DNA of 64,000 bases from Gallispira sp964526435 (GTDB lineage Bacteria; Bacillota; Clostridia; Lachnospirales; CAG-274), in the NCBI GenBank assembly GCA_964526435.1, contig CAZGIC010000001.1, positions 29,203 through 93,202 on the forward strand, given 5' to 3'. A model generated the notes under the pieces. It was not told the DNA's origin, searched no databases, and was given only the letters and a program-made list of their open reading frames with translations. Of this stretch, positions 18,787-28,823 are shown in pieces. Each line of letters starts with the position of its first letter. Position 1 is the stretch's first letter. The position numbers were made by a program, and so were the translations under genes.

Positions 18787-19740
18787 TTAATGTGCTGAAA
18801 ATATAGTTTTAGAAATTTTATCTGTTTTAAACAATAGATAAAGAGTTCCTAAACTCATTAGAATTAAAATACCAAAAGATTCAATCATTTGGTCTAAATT
18901 AAAAGTAGCATTATCTCCAATTGTCCAAAAAACAAACATTGACTGTAAGCATCCATAATAAATAGCTATTATTAATACAATTATAAAAATTTGAAAAGCT
19001 AATGCTAATATATGACGCAGATAACTTTTCCCCATATCGCTCCATTGATTATTTCCAAATGAAGCAAATGCAATAGGTGCAAAGGACATATATATGTAAA
19101 TGTAAACAAATCTAAAAATAAGAACTAAAGTACAGAGTGGAACAAAAAAAACTGAAAACAAGCTTGCAATCAATCCACAGATAAATGCTATCAATATTGC
19201 ATTTAAAATTTCAGTTGGTGATAATGCTATAAGACCATCAATAAAATTATTTTTAGTATCTGCATTATTTAAATTGTTTAAAATTGTAGTACCATCAATA
19301 CCTAATGTTCCTGACAGCAATTCATTTTTAACTAAATTTACTATATTTGTAACAAAAATGAATATACATTCAACTATTTCAAAACTATGGCTAACCAACA
19401 GCAAAATTATTCCCAATTTAAATACCCATGTTATAAACAAACCTATATTAATATCAGATAATTTATTATTACCTATAATGTTATGGATTAAGTCATAAAA
19501 CATAAAAAATGTTATAAATATAACACCAATTGGAAGTATGTATTCGCTGCTTACGTTTTTTATAAGGGTATAAATAGTTCCGCCATTCCATTGTGAAGGC
19601 AGTGTCGTTAATGTATCGCCCATTGTAGAACTCAACGTCATTGTCAAAACGCAGTTACAAATCTTAAGATATTGGTCATATATAACCTCAACTAATGTAG
19701 ATACTATCCATTCCAATATCTTATTCATTACATAATTCAT
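18787..19740 (-). CDS. TrbL/VirB6-like polytopic membrane protein (CD1112 type)
   Basis: 317 residues with about six hydrophobic helices, for example YILPIGVIFITFFMFYDLI and LVLIFRFVYIYIYMSFAPIA. The latter is the conserved core of TrbL/VirB6-like channel proteins (SFAPIAFASFGNNQWSDMG). AGGAGG lies upstream of the ATG at 19740. It is encoded between the Maff2-like protein and PrgI, the standard place for the CD1112/TrbL channel component in Tn1549-type ICEs. It probably forms the membrane pore of the conjugation apparatus. Confidence 0.85.
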   Translation of the reverse strand: MNYVMNKILEWIVSTLVEVIYDQYLKICNCVLTMTLSSTMGDTLTTLPSQWNGGTIYTLIKNVSSEYILPIGVIFITFFMFYDLIHNIIGNNKLSDINIGLFITWVFKLGIILLLVSHSFEIVECIFIFVTNIVNLVKNELLSGTLGIDGTTILNNLNNADTKNNFIDGLIALSPTEILNAILIAFICGLIASLFSVFFVPLCTLVLIFRFVYIYIYMSFAPIAFASFGNNQWSDMGKSYLRHILALAFQIFIIVLIIAIYYGCLQSMFVFWTIGDNATFNLDQMIESFGILILMSLGTLYLLFKTDKISKTIFSAH

Positions 19741-19790
19741 ACATTATTTAACCTCCTTCTAACTCAATCCCATTAAATATTACAGCATTC

Positions 19791-20144
19791 TTAACTAAAA
19801 GAAATTAATGTTTCTAACTTTGGTATTAATACATAACCTAAGACAGCCAATCCTCCACCAGCCATCAATTGTTTTATACCTTGTGATTTAGCCTGTGGAT
19901 TATCACCGCCATAGCCTTCAAGTAAGTTTACAAGTCCCCAAGCCAATAAACCGCCGCCAATTGCATATACTATAGCCTTTAAACCTGTAATACCTGCCGT
20001 CCAGACTTCGGTTATTCCTGTTGTATCACCCGCAGCTGCTAATACTGGTATTGCTGAAATTAAACAAATAATAAGACTAACTGTCATTAATCTCATTATC
20101 AAACTATTTTTTCTTTGTTTTTTTGAAATTACATTATTAAACAT
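19791..20144 (-). CDS. Maff2-family small membrane protein
   Basis: 117 residues from ATG 20144 (AGGAGG upstream; the longer 20162 start lacks an RBS). It has a signal-like N-terminus (MRLMTVSLIICLISAIPVLA), then a glycine-rich segment with two helices (KAIVYAIGGGLLAWGLVNLL, QLMAGGGLAVLGYVLIPKL) separated by GYGGDNPQAKSQGIKQ. This is the Maff2 pattern, found between VirD4 and the TrbL-like gene in these elements. By size and topology it resembles VirB2-like pilins, but a pilin role here is unproven. It starts 21 bases after the virD4 stop. Confidence 0.82.
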   Translation of the reverse strand: MFNNVISKKQRKNSLIMRLMTVSLIICLISAIPVLAAAGDTTGITEVWTAGITGLKAIVYAIGGGLLAWGLVNLLEGYGGDNPQAKSQGIKQLMAGGGLAVLGYVLIPKLETLISFS

Positions 20145-20164
20145 TGATTTACCTCCTAACATTT

Positions 20165-22117
20165 TTAAATTAAATTTGGATTATAAATATCATCATCATC
20201 AAACTTTGTATGTTCAAGTTCGTTAATTATGTCAAACTCATTTTTCACATCATAATCAGACAGATATTTATAGTTTTTATGCTTTGTAATATCATATTTA
20301 TCAGATAAGAATGGTCTGATTCCTCTTAGCTGTAAAATACACTTACCACCATCCATTACAGCTATTTCATCTTGTGACATAAGCTCTTTACCTGTTTTTT
20401 GGTAATTAAACCCATATGAACTGTTATTGCTCCTCGTGTCACTTTCATTTACAAGATCAATAGTTTCTTTTCCGAGTATCTCTGCTAAATCTTTCAAAGT
20501 AGATTTTTCGGTTCCTCCTAAAAAAAGTTTAGAATCACAGTTGCCTTCTATAGTGTCAGCATTATCTTTATATAGTGCTTTAAGCTGAGATTTAGATTGG
20601 AGAACTATAGACGCAGATATTTCTCTACTTCTGATAGTTGCTATTAATTTATCAAAGTTAGGTATTTGACCAATATTTGCAAATTCGTCCAGCAGACATC
20701 TAACATGAGTTGGCAGCCTGCCACCATATACATCATCAGCTTTATCGCAAAGCAAATTAAACATTTGTGAATATAAAATAGACACAACAAAATTAAACGT
20801 TGTGTCCGTATCACTTATTATTATAAATAATGCCGTCTTTTGGTTAGCATCACCGTATGTATCTAATGCTAATTCATCATAGCTCATAATTTCCCTTAAT
20901 TCTGTAATGTCAAAAGGTGCTAATCTAGCACCACAAGAAATTAATATTGACTTTGCTGTTTTTCCTGCTGCTAACTTATACTTCCTATATTGCCTGAGGG
21001 CAAAATCAGCTTTTATAGTTTCACTTTTTATTTCTCCATTGTGATAAATATGTCTAACGGTTTTCCCCTGTTCTAAATCATCAAACATTATATCAATGAC
21101 ATTCTTAACATCTTCATTTTCTTCGCTTGTTTGTGATAAATTTATCATATCAATAAGTGTAGCAAAGTTTTGATCATCTGCAGGTAAAACCTCATGAATA
21201 TAAGAAATTAGTGCACAGTAATATAGTCTTTCAGCTTTTACCCAAAAATCTTCATTTGAATCCTTACCTTCACCTTTTGTATTAAGTATTATTGTGTTAA
21301 CCAATTTTAAAATATCTTTTTCGGATTTAATATAAACAAATGGGTTGTAATGCAAAGACTTAGCAAAATTAACAGTATTAAAAACTTTAACCTTATACCC
21401 ATTTTCTTTTAGCATTTTACCCGTTTCGAGAATTAAAGTGCCTTTAGGATCAGTAATTACATAACTGCTATGCATTTGCATTAAATTAGGTTTTATAAAA
21501 AATCGTGTTTTACCACTGCCTGAACCACCAACGACTAAAACATTTTTGTTTCTGCTGTTTTTGGGAGGATTTGCCATACTTTGCATAGTTAAACTTTCAG
21601 TAGCTGTAAGAATAATATTATTTTCTTTGATAGGGTCAATAAATGGTTTTATATCATCTGCTGTTCCCCACCTTGCTGAACCATATTCTACACCCCTACG
21701 AAATTTTTTTGAATTAAGTTTTCTAATGGTTACAAAGAGTTTTACTGCGAACATAGTAAAAAGTGAAAAAACAAAAGGTCTGCTTCTAAAACTAGGTATT
21801 GGGTGTAAAAAAACATCCATAAAATTTGATAAGGTTATGATAAGAGCTTCCATAAAATTATCATCTAAATTTTGACAAAATATAGAAGCAAGTCTGTTAG
21901 CAAACCAACCTATTATTAAGATTAAAAAATTTCTTTTAATTATTTCAAATATAGTTAATTTAGGGTCAATATCAAAAGCTTTAAGAAAAGATTTTAATTT
22001 TACTTTAAATTTTTGATAATCTTTACCGCAAAAAGAATTTTCTAATATATTATTGATTTTTATAAAGAAATTTTTTAAATTTCCATAATAATTGTTTTTT
22101 TTGAATTTTTTTGTCAT
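20165..22117 (-). CDS. virD4: VirD4/TraG-type conjugation coupling ATPase
   Basis: 650 residues. There are two N-terminal membrane helices (IIKRNFLILIIGWFANRLAS; PFVFSLFTMFAVKLFVTI). Walker A (VVGGSGSGKTRF) is near residue 194 and Walker B (CLLDEFANIGQ) near 478, with the YVITDPKG and SREISASIVLQS motifs of TraG/VirD4 proteins. It recruits the relaxase-DNA complex to the transfer channel. The ATG overlaps the pcfB-like stop (22114-22117), indicating translational coupling. In other Gram-positive elements PcfB-type proteins bind this ATPase, which fits their adjacency. Confidence 0.94.
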   Translation of the reverse strand: MTKKFKKNNYYGNLKNFFIKINNILENSFCGKDYQKFKVKLKSFLKAFDIDPKLTIFEIIKRNFLILIIGWFANRLASIFCQNLDDNFMEALIITLSNFMDVFLHPIPSFRSRPFVFSLFTMFAVKLFVTIRKLNSKKFRRGVEYGSARWGTADDIKPFIDPIKENNIILTATESLTMQSMANPPKNSRNKNVLVVGGSGSGKTRFFIKPNLMQMHSSYVITDPKGTLILETGKMLKENGYKVKVFNTVNFAKSLHYNPFVYIKSEKDILKLVNTIILNTKGEGKDSNEDFWVKAERLYYCALISYIHEVLPADDQNFATLIDMINLSQTSEENEDVKNVIDIMFDDLEQGKTVRHIYHNGEIKSETIKADFALRQYRKYKLAAGKTAKSILISCGARLAPFDITELREIMSYDELALDTYGDANQKTALFIIISDTDTTFNFVVSILYSQMFNLLCDKADDVYGGRLPTHVRCLLDEFANIGQIPNFDKLIATIRSREISASIVLQSKSQLKALYKDNADTIEGNCDSKLFLGGTEKSTLKDLAEILGKETIDLVNESDTRSNNSSYGFNYQKTGKELMSQDEIAVMDGGKCILQLRGIRPFLSDKYDITKHKNYKYLSDYDVKNEFDIINELEHTKFDDDDIYNPNLI

Positions 22118-22623
22118 AAATCAAAATTCATATCCTTATTTCTGTTTTTATGCCTATCTTGAACCTTATCTTTTGTTTTATCTTTCGATTGTTCATTTAC
22201 TTTTTCTGCTTTTTCTTTAGCTTTTTCTGCTCTTTTTCCGAAACTTGATTCTTCTCTTGCATCCATTTGTTTTACATACTCTTTAAATGCACGTTCAACT
22301 ACAGTTGAATTTTTAGCATCAAAAAAGAAATAATAATCTCTTGTTCCATCTTCATTAAGAACATTACTCTTTTTAATGCTATACTTAATGTCATATTCTT
22401 TAAGAATGCTTTTGAATATTTTAAAATCTTCATCTGCAGTTTTTGTATATGCAAACTCATTGATATTACCGTTTGTCATTTTTTGCAATGTATTTAAATC
22501 AACCTGATTTTCTCCATTATAAAGTTTCATTGCATCGCGAAGCATCCTAAATATATTTAGTGCCTGCATTCCAACTGATGGAACTCTTAAAAGTATACTT
22601 AAAAATTCTTTTGCATCTTCCAT
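22114..22623 (-). CDS. PcfB/DUF3801-family accessory protein
   Basis: 169 residues from ATG 22623 (GGAGGG upstream; 22638 is an unlikely earlier start). The N-terminal half matches the DUF3801 pattern (RVPSVGMQALNIFRMLRDAM, later NINEFAYTKTADEDFKIFKS). The C-terminal 50 residues are a run of charged Lys/Glu/Asp. PcfB of plasmid pCF10 is a relaxosome component that contacts the coupling protein, and this gene overlaps virD4 by four bases. It is the first core transfer gene, just downstream of the terminator that ends the surface-protein operon. Confidence 0.8.
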   Translation of the reverse strand: MEDAKEFLSILLRVPSVGMQALNIFRMLRDAMKLYNGENQVDLNTLQKMTNGNINEFAYTKTADEDFKIFKSILKEYDIKYSIKKSNVLNEDGTRDYYFFFDAKNSTVVERAFKEYVKQMDAREESSFGKRAEKAKEKAEKVNEQSKDKTKDKVQDRHKNRNKDMNFDL

Positions 22624-22649
22624 TGAATCCCTCCACAAAATAAAAGAAA

Positions 22650-22676
22650 GAGGATAGAGGAATTTCCTCTATCCTC
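22650..22676 (-). terminator. Strong terminator after the surface-protein operon
   Basis: GAGGATAGAGG and CCTCTATCCTC form a perfect 11-bp stem with a 5-base loop. On the minus strand it is followed by TTTCTTTTATTTT. It separates the SLH/dockerin gene (ending at 22700) from the pcfB-virD4 transfer operon, so the two blocks can be expressed at different levels. Confidence 0.85.
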
Positions 22677-22699
22677 ATAAAACTATTATCTAGTTAAAT

Positions 22700-25600
22700 T
22701 TATCTAGTTAAATAATTGTAAATTACAACAGCCATTTCAGCTCTTGTAATATCATCCTGTGGCTTAATGTTACCATTATCGCCAACTACTGCATTGATAC
22801 TACTTAAGTAAGCAACATATGGAGCTGACCACCAGCTTACGTCATTTCCGTCCGCATACTTATCAAGTATTGATGTATCAACAGCTGCGAAGTCATAATC
22901 AGTACCGGCGAACAGCTTAGCCATGATTACAAACATTTCTTCACGACTGATTGGCTGCTCAGGTCTGAATGTACCATCACCATAACCGATAAATACATCA
23001 GCTGCTGCACAATTAGCGATAGCCTGTGCATAGTAACTATTTGCATCTACATCTGTAAATGTATAGTTACTTGAGTTACTTAAGTCAAGCATGTTATTAA
23101 GCACAATAGCAAAGTCGCCTCTCTTTGTACTCCAGTCAGGTTTAAATAAATCTTCTGTTACACCATTTACAATGCCCTTATCGTGCAGATATTCAATAAA
23201 TTCTTCTGCCCAATGACCGATGACATCAGCGAATCTATTGCTATTAGTATCATCATTAGTATCGGAATCGTTATCTGATGTATTTGTATCAGCATCAGAA
23301 TCAGATGTAGTAGCCTCAGTAGTAGCCTCAGTAGTAGTTGTGTAGTTGTGAGAAGAACCACCGCCACCAGCTCCGCTTGATGTTCTCTTTGTAGTAGTTT
23401 CAGTTGTAGCTTCAGTAGTAGCCTCAGTAGTAGCTTCTGTTGTAACTTCTGTAGTAGTTACAGGATTAATAACAACAGGCACTTCGATTTCAATACCATC
23501 ACCAATAGTTATGGTTACAGAATCATCATCTGTTGTTAAAGGCTGATCATCAACAACAGTAATATCGTCTTCGCCAACTATTTCTGTAGTTCCATCATTG
23601 TAAGTGATTTCAATTTCTATACCTTCAGGATCAAAAGTTTCGCCTTCTTCGTATTCAGTTTTATCAGGTGGTGTTATAATTTCTACAGATGCTATTTCCT
23701 TAGTAATTACAGTAATAGGTACATTGATTTTTTCTGTTAAATCATTGTATTCATAATAAATAACACCATAAATATCACCTAGTTTAAGAGGTGTTTCGTC
23801 AATGGTAACGTCATCTTCTCTTATAAATTCCTTAGAACCGTCGTTATATGAAATTTCAATGACAATTCCTGTCGGGTCAAAAATTTCGCCTTCTACATAT
23901 ACTCTCTTAGTGGGAAGACTGATAATCTTAACGCCTGAGGCATTACCATTATTTTCTTCAGTTGTAGTTTCAGTTGAACCTTCTGTTGTTACTTCTGATG
24001 AACCGTCACCACTGCCTGAACCGTCCTCAGTTGTTGCTTCAGTTGAACCGTCGCCACTGCCTGAACCATCTTCAGTTGTTGCCTCTGAAGAACCATCACC
24101 ACTGCCTGAACCATCTTCAGTTGTTGCCTCTGAAGAACCGTCGCCACTGCCTGAACCATCCTCAGTTGTTGCTTCGGTTGAACCTTCTGTTGTTGGGTAA
24201 TTATCATCATCAGAACCAATGATTGCTTTCTTATAAACACTTATTGACTGTTCAGCCTCGTGCTCATCAAAGGAAATTGTAACAGATGTATCACCCATTT
24301 CAAGTGGTCTTACTGGGTAATTATAATCGGTAATTTCTTCTTCTGTGCCATCTTTATAAACAGCAATTACAACCATACCTGTTTTATCAAAGGTCTGACC
24401 TTCTACATAATTAACCTTATCAGGTGGTGTTATAATTTCAATATGATCAATTGTAGTATGCTTGTAATATGCATTTAAAATCCATATTACGTCAAGCATA
24501 TTAATTTCGCCATCGTCATTCGCATCTGCATTTAGTTTATAAATAGTATTAAGTGACCACATACCCAATACAGCCTTTTCAACAAGTACTGCATCATATT
24601 CTGTTACTTCACCATCACCATCTATATCAGCGTTTATAAGTCCTTCATCAGTAAGGTTTACATTACCCTTCATATAATTTCTTATAAGAGTAACATCGTC
24701 ACTTGTAAGTACTCCGTCACCGTCAACATCTCCGGTATGCACAGCCTTATAGCCATACTCTACAACGTTTCCTAAAATCTTGATAAGTATCATCGCATCT
24801 TCTGGAGTTACGCTACCATCTCGATTTAAATCTCCGTTTCTTTCTGGAACAAGAGCAAGCAAATCTGCATCACTTAATGACAGTATGATGTTTACATTAT
24901 CTGTAAATCCTTTATACTCAATTGTTACATATGTATCTCCGGCAACAAATGGATCTGTGTCATACGTATAACCACTAATAATTGCAGTTGTGCCATCGTT
25001 GTACGTTGCTGTTACTTCCATTCCTGAAGGATCAAAGAATTCACCTTCATCGTATTCAGTTTTATCAGGAAGTTTTGTAACCTTAATTCCTGTTACAACC
25101 TTTTCAACAACGGTAATAGGTACTGTTGTTTCAACACCGCCGTAACTAATAGTTACTTCGTCATCATCTGTTGTTAAGCTGCTATCAGGATTAACTGTAT
25201 AGTCAATTATGATTTCTGTAGAACCATCTTCATATGTAACTTCTACAATCATTCCTGTATCATCAAAAGTTTCACCTTCAACATATTCTGTTTTGCTAGG
25301 AGCTTTAATAATTTCAATTCCGACAACATTGCTGTCTCTAACGGTCACTGGTACAGTCGTATATACTCCGTCATATGTTATATATACTTCTGTAGTTTCA
25401 GCAGCTAAAGTATTACTGTCAACATTATAATCAGTTATTACAGCAGTTGTACCATCGTTATATGTGGCAGTTACAACCATTCCATTAGGATCAAATACTT
25501 GTCCTGTAAGATAATCTGTTTTGTCTGGTAATGTTGTTACAGCTATACTAACAATACCTTTCTCAACAACGGTAATTGGTGTTGTTGCTGTCTTACCATC

Positions 25601-28147
25601 TTTACTTACTGTAATATATGTTGTATCAGAAGAACTTACAGTAGTTGGACTATATGTGTAATCACTAATTACAGCAGATGTGCCATCGTTATAATAAGCT
25701 GTTACTTCCATTCCGGTAACATCTATAGCCTGTCCTGCTATGTAGCTGATTTTATCAGGAGAGGTTGTTACGGCTATACTTGTTATTTCTTTCTTTACAA
25801 CGGTAATGGAAGTTGTAGTAGTTGCATCACCGGCAGATATAGTTATAAGATTGTCATCTGTTGTTAAAGCACTAGACGGAGAATATGAGTATTCAGTTGT
25901 TGCTAAATCTTCAGTAGTTCCGTCCGTATATGTTGCTGTTACAACCATGCCTGCAGAGTTAAACAGCTGGCCTTCTACATAATATGTCTGTGTAGGTGGA
26001 TTTGTAACCTCTATTGATACGATTTCTTTTGCAGCAACACTTATTGTAACTGTCGCATAAAAGTTTTCATACGTTACATATATAGTTGTTTGCCCTGCTG
26101 CTAATGCTGCATCTGTAACAGCATAATCTGTTATTTCTTCTTCTGTACCATCACTGTAAACAGCTTTTACAACCATGCCGGTTTTATCAAAAGTCTGTCC
26201 TGCTATGTAAGATACTATGTCAGGCTGTGTTGTAACCTTAATTCCTGTTAATGTAACAGGGGCATCCTCTTCAGATACAGTAATATCAACAGTTGCGAAC
26301 AGATTATCGTAAGTAATATATACTGTTGTCTGTCCTGCTGCTAAAGCTGAAGTATTATAACTATAATCATTTATTACAGCAGTTGTGCCATCGTTGTATG
26401 TGGCAGTTACTTCCATTCCTGAAGGATCAAAGAATTCACCTTCATTGTAAGCTGTCTGAGTAGGTGGTGTTGTTACTTCTATACTAACGATAGATTTTTC
26501 TGACACAATTACAGTTGCTTGTGCAGTTTTTCCTTTATAACTTATAGTAACATAAGTATCATCTGCTGTTAATTGATCTGTATCATATGTATAACCACTA
26601 ATAACTGCATAGCTTCCGTCATTGTAATAAGCTGTTATTTCAAGACCTTCAGGGTCAAAAGTTTCGCCGGCATAATAATTAATCTTGGACTGATTATTTG
26701 TAACCTTAATACTTGTAACCTCTTTTGAAACAACTGTTACAGGTATAGTTGCACTACCATCACCGTAGCTGACAGTTACACTTGTATCACCAGCAGAAAA
26801 CGAAGTACCACTGTTGTATGTAAAATCAAGATATTTATTATCAATAATTTCTGAAGTATCATCATTATAAATTGCCTTTACCTGCAATCCTGTTGTATCT
26901 AAAGATTGTCCCTCAATGTATTCATCGTAATCAGGATATGATACTATTTCAAGGCTCTTTACCGCTTTAGCTGTAACGGTAATAGGCTGTTTAACATAAA
27001 CTTGCCTAGCTGAGTTAATATAAGATTGCCCATTTGATGGAGTATATATTGTCGCATAAATATTTACATAAGTATCATCTGTAGTTAAAGATGTATCATC
27101 ATATGTGTAATTAGTTATTTCATATGAATAACTATCCAGAGTAATTACCATTCCGGTTGGGTCGAAAATTTCACCTTCTACATAAGATGTTTTGTAAGGG
27201 GCAGTAGCTACAACAATTCCATTAACAGACTTGATAGAATAAGAAAAAAGTTCATTGCTGTCTTCACTTGTAAAAACAGGAGAGAAATGTCCTATTGAAG
27301 ATAAACTAGAGTCTTGAATTTTATATATAAATAATGCATCATCAGCATTTGAACTAAGTGTACTGGAGTAAGCCTCCTTGATATATAAATCTCCATCTGT
27401 ATCTGTCGTTGAAGAATAAAAATCTCCGGTAGTTGTTATATCTGTTTCTTGTTTAAATTGGCGACTCTTTTCACTTGTTCCATTTTTAAAGTAAATTTCA
27501 TCTTCATCATAGAAATCCACATAAAACTTATACCCATCATATTTAGAAACACCTGTGTAATAAGAGTTAATATAGTAATCAGGGGTACCTTCCTGTGTAA
27601 CGTATATTTTTTTAGGTTTTTGAACAAGAGTCATATAATTTGCCTCATAGTTTTCCATAGAGTCTACAACAGCAACAAATGGAATATAGTAAAAAACTTT
27701 AGTAGTTCCTGTACCTGTGCCAATTTGTACGCATAAAAAGTCAGCCATCATTGATAACGAAGACGATGTTACTACTGAACATATACCAGTATTTGAAACA
27801 ACAATTGGAAGAAAATCAATACTAGGACTTGAAATAGAATTTCCATTACTATCATAAAAAGAGCATATGTTTAATATATCTTCTTCTGTAATTTCACTAT
27901 AATTTGACCATATTGCAGAATAACCTTTGTCCATAACTAACCTAGTATAGTTACCATATTCTTCTCCCGGAAACAATAAGGTGTTTGAAGCTATAAGATC
28001 AAAGAAAGAGCTTCCGATTATTGTGTTAGAAATATCCTGATTTAAAATAGCATATGCAAATGCACTGCTAACATTAAACAAGCCTACACTTGAGAGCGTC
28101 ATCACAAAAGCCAACAATGACGCTAATAATTTTTTAATTTTTCTCAT
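22700..28147 (-). CDS. Giant Ig-like/dockerin/SLH surface protein
   Basis: 1815 residues. It has a signal peptide (KKLLASLLAFVMTLSSVGLF). After a unique N-terminal domain of about 300 residues come roughly ten Big_3-type Ig-like repeats with the recurring pattern YVEGExFDPTGMVVTATYNDGT. At about residues 1100-1230 lie four calcium-loop motifs (GDLNRDGSV, GDVDGDGVL, ADIDGDGEV, ADANDDGEI), that is, two dockerin modules. Another Ig-like unit, a Gly/Ser/Thr/Glu repeat linker and two more Ig-like units follow. Three SLH domains (from FADVIGHWAEEFIEYL) end the protein. SLH domains bind cell-wall polymers; dockerins bind cohesins, and a cohesin-like protein is encoded 19 bases upstream. A role as a surface adhesin or mating-contact protein is inference. 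Confidence 0.88.
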   Translation of the reverse strand: MRKIKKLLASLLAFVMTLSSVGLFNVSSAFAYAILNQDISNTIIGSSFFDLIASNTLLFPGEEYGNYTRLVMDKGYSAIWSNYSEITEEDILNICSFYDSNGNSISSPSIDFLPIVVSNTGICSVVTSSSLSMMADFLCVQIGTGTGTTKVFYYIPFVAVVDSMENYEANYMTLVQKPKKIYVTQEGTPDYYINSYYTGVSKYDGYKFYVDFYDEDEIYFKNGTSEKSRQFKQETDITTTGDFYSSTTDTDGDLYIKEAYSSTLSSNADDALFIYKIQDSSLSSIGHFSPVFTSEDSNELFSYSIKSVNGIVVATAPYKTSYVEGEIFDPTGMVITLDSYSYEITNYTYDDTSLTTDDTYVNIYATIYTPSNGQSYINSARQVYVKQPITVTAKAVKSLEIVSYPDYDEYIEGQSLDTTGLQVKAIYNDDTSEIIDNKYLDFTYNSGTSFSAGDTSVTVSYGDGSATIPVTVVSKEVTSIKVTNNQSKINYYAGETFDPEGLEITAYYNDGSYAVISGYTYDTDQLTADDTYVTISYKGKTAQATVIVSEKSIVSIEVTTPPTQTAYNEGEFFDPSGMEVTATYNDGTTAVINDYSYNTSALAAGQTTVYITYDNLFATVDITVSEEDAPVTLTGIKVTTQPDIVSYIAGQTFDKTGMVVKAVYSDGTEEEITDYAVTDAALAAGQTTIYVTYENFYATVTISVAAKEIVSIEVTNPPTQTYYVEGQLFNSAGMVVTATYTDGTTEDLATTEYSYSPSSALTTDDNLITISAGDATTTTSITVVKKEITSIAVTTSPDKISYIAGQAIDVTGMEVTAYYNDGTSAVISDYTYSPTTVSSSDTTYITVSKDGKTATTPITVVEKGIVSIAVTTLPDKTDYLTGQVFDPNGMVVTATYNDGTTAVITDYNVDSNTLAAETTEVYITYDGVYTTVPVTVRDSNVVGIEIIKAPSKTEYVEGETFDDTGMIVEVTYEDGSTEIIIDYTVNPDSSLTTDDDEVTISYGGVETTVPITVVEKVVTGIKVTKLPDKTEYDEGEFFDPSGMEVTATYNDGTTAIISGYTYDTDPFVAGDTYVTIEYKGFTDNVNIILSLSDADLLALVPERNGDLNRDGSVTPEDAMILIKILGNVVEYGYKAVHTGDVDGDGVLTSDDVTLIRNYMKGNVNLTDEGLINADIDGDGEVTEYDAVLVEKAVLGMWSLNTIYKLNADANDDGEINMLDVIWILNAYYKHTTIDHIEIITPPDKVNYVEGQTFDKTGMVVIAVYKDGTEEEITDYNYPVRPLEMGDTSVTISFDEHEAEQSISVYKKAIIGSDDDNYPTTEGSTEATTEDGSGSGDGSSEATTEDGSGSGDGSSEATTEDGSGSGDGSTEATTEDGSGSGDGSSEVTTEGSTETTTEENNGNASGVKIISLPTKRVYVEGEIFDPTGIVIEISYNDGSKEFIREDDVTIDETPLKLGDIYGVIYYEYNDLTEKINVPITVITKEIASVEIITPPDKTEYEEGETFDPEGIEIEITYNDGTTEIVGEDDITVVDDQPLTTDDDSVTITIGDGIEIEVPVVINPVTTTEVTTEATTEATTEATTETTTKRTSSGAGGGGSSHNYTTTTEATTEATTSDSDADTNTSDNDSDTNDDTNSNRFADVIGHWAEEFIEYLHDKGIVNGVTEDLFKPDWSTKRGDFAIVLNNMLDLSNSSNYTFTDVDANSYYAQAIANCAAADVFIGYGDGTFRPEQPISREEMFVIMAKLFAGTDYDFAAVDTSILDKYADGNDVSWWSAPYVAYLSSINAVVGDNGNIKPQDDITRAEMAVVIYNYLTR
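23985..24190 (-). repeat. 45-bp tandem repeat in the surface-protein linker
   Basis: About four and a half units of 45 bp encode the 15-residue repeat TTEDGSGSGDGSSEA in the linker between Ig-like domains. Copies differ by a few bases. Such arrays change length by slippage, so linker length probably varies between strains. Confidence 0.85.
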
Positions 28148-28166
28148 TATTACAATCCTCCTTTAC

Positions 28167-28796
28167 TTACTCAAGCAATTCAATACTATCACCTGATTCA
28201 ACATCGTCAGGAATAATTACATCATCGCTTTCTGTTGTTTCTGATGTATACTCAGTCAAATCATAGACTTTAGAGTAAAAATACTCATTTTCAGTCGCCA
28301 TAACATCAGAATATCTTGCAACCTCGGATAAGGTCGCACTAATTTCAGTAGTTTCATTTTCAGTGTCAGGATTAACTTCAAATGTAACGGTAGCCATTAC
28401 ACTATTACCTTCTTCATCAAAAGAATAAAACTCCTTGTCAGCCCAACTTACTACTAAAGTGCCATCCTCCGTTTTGTCAGCTACAAGATAGCCTCTGTCT
28501 ATATTAGATACCGCATAGCATTCATCGCCTAATATATCAGATTCGGACAATACAGGAGTTACATCAGCTGGATCGTATTTAATCGTAGCAATATAGCCAT
28601 TGACTGTAGACATAGTTGACGTATCAAATTCAATCGGGAAAACTATTTCACCGTCACTTGCAACTATGTCTACGGCTGATTCTGTTGTTGTTCCTGTATT
28701 GGCAGTGTTGGCAGCATTAGCAGCAAATGCCGAAACTCCGCCTAAAGCGACAGCTGCGGTCAACAATGTTACCGCAGTTTTTTTCAACTTTTTCAT
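28167..28796 (-). CDS. Secreted cohesin-like protein
   Basis: 209 residues with a clear signal peptide (KKTAVTLLTAAVALGGVSAF, then AANAA). The mature part resembles a cohesin fold: EIVFPIEFDTS strand pair, VNGYIATIKYDPADVTPV (the FxLxYDPxxL-like cohesin signature), then GTLVVSWADKEFYS and SVMATVTFEVNP. It ends in an acidic tail without anchor or SLH domains. Cohesins bind dockerins, and the gene directly downstream encodes a double dockerin. The simplest reading is a secreted subunit docked onto the SLH-anchored scaffold, the reverse of classical cellulosomes. The cohesin call rests on motif pattern only. Confidence 0.6.
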   Translation of the reverse strand: MKKLKKTAVTLLTAAVALGGVSAFAANAANTANTGTTTESAVDIVASDGEIVFPIEFDTSTMSTVNGYIATIKYDPADVTPVLSESDILGDECYAVSNIDRGYLVADKTEDGTLVVSWADKEFYSFDEEGNSVMATVTFEVNPDTENETTEISATLSEVARYSDVMATENEYFYSKVYDLTEYTSETTESDDVIIPDDVESGDSIELLE

Positions 28797-28823
28797 AGTG
28801 TTATCCTCCTATTTTATTTATTT

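Noticed and set aside
23167..24240. Several frames opposite or shifted within the surface-protein gene
   Set aside because: Shadow frames of the 45-bp and Thr/Glu repeats; no RBS or homology.
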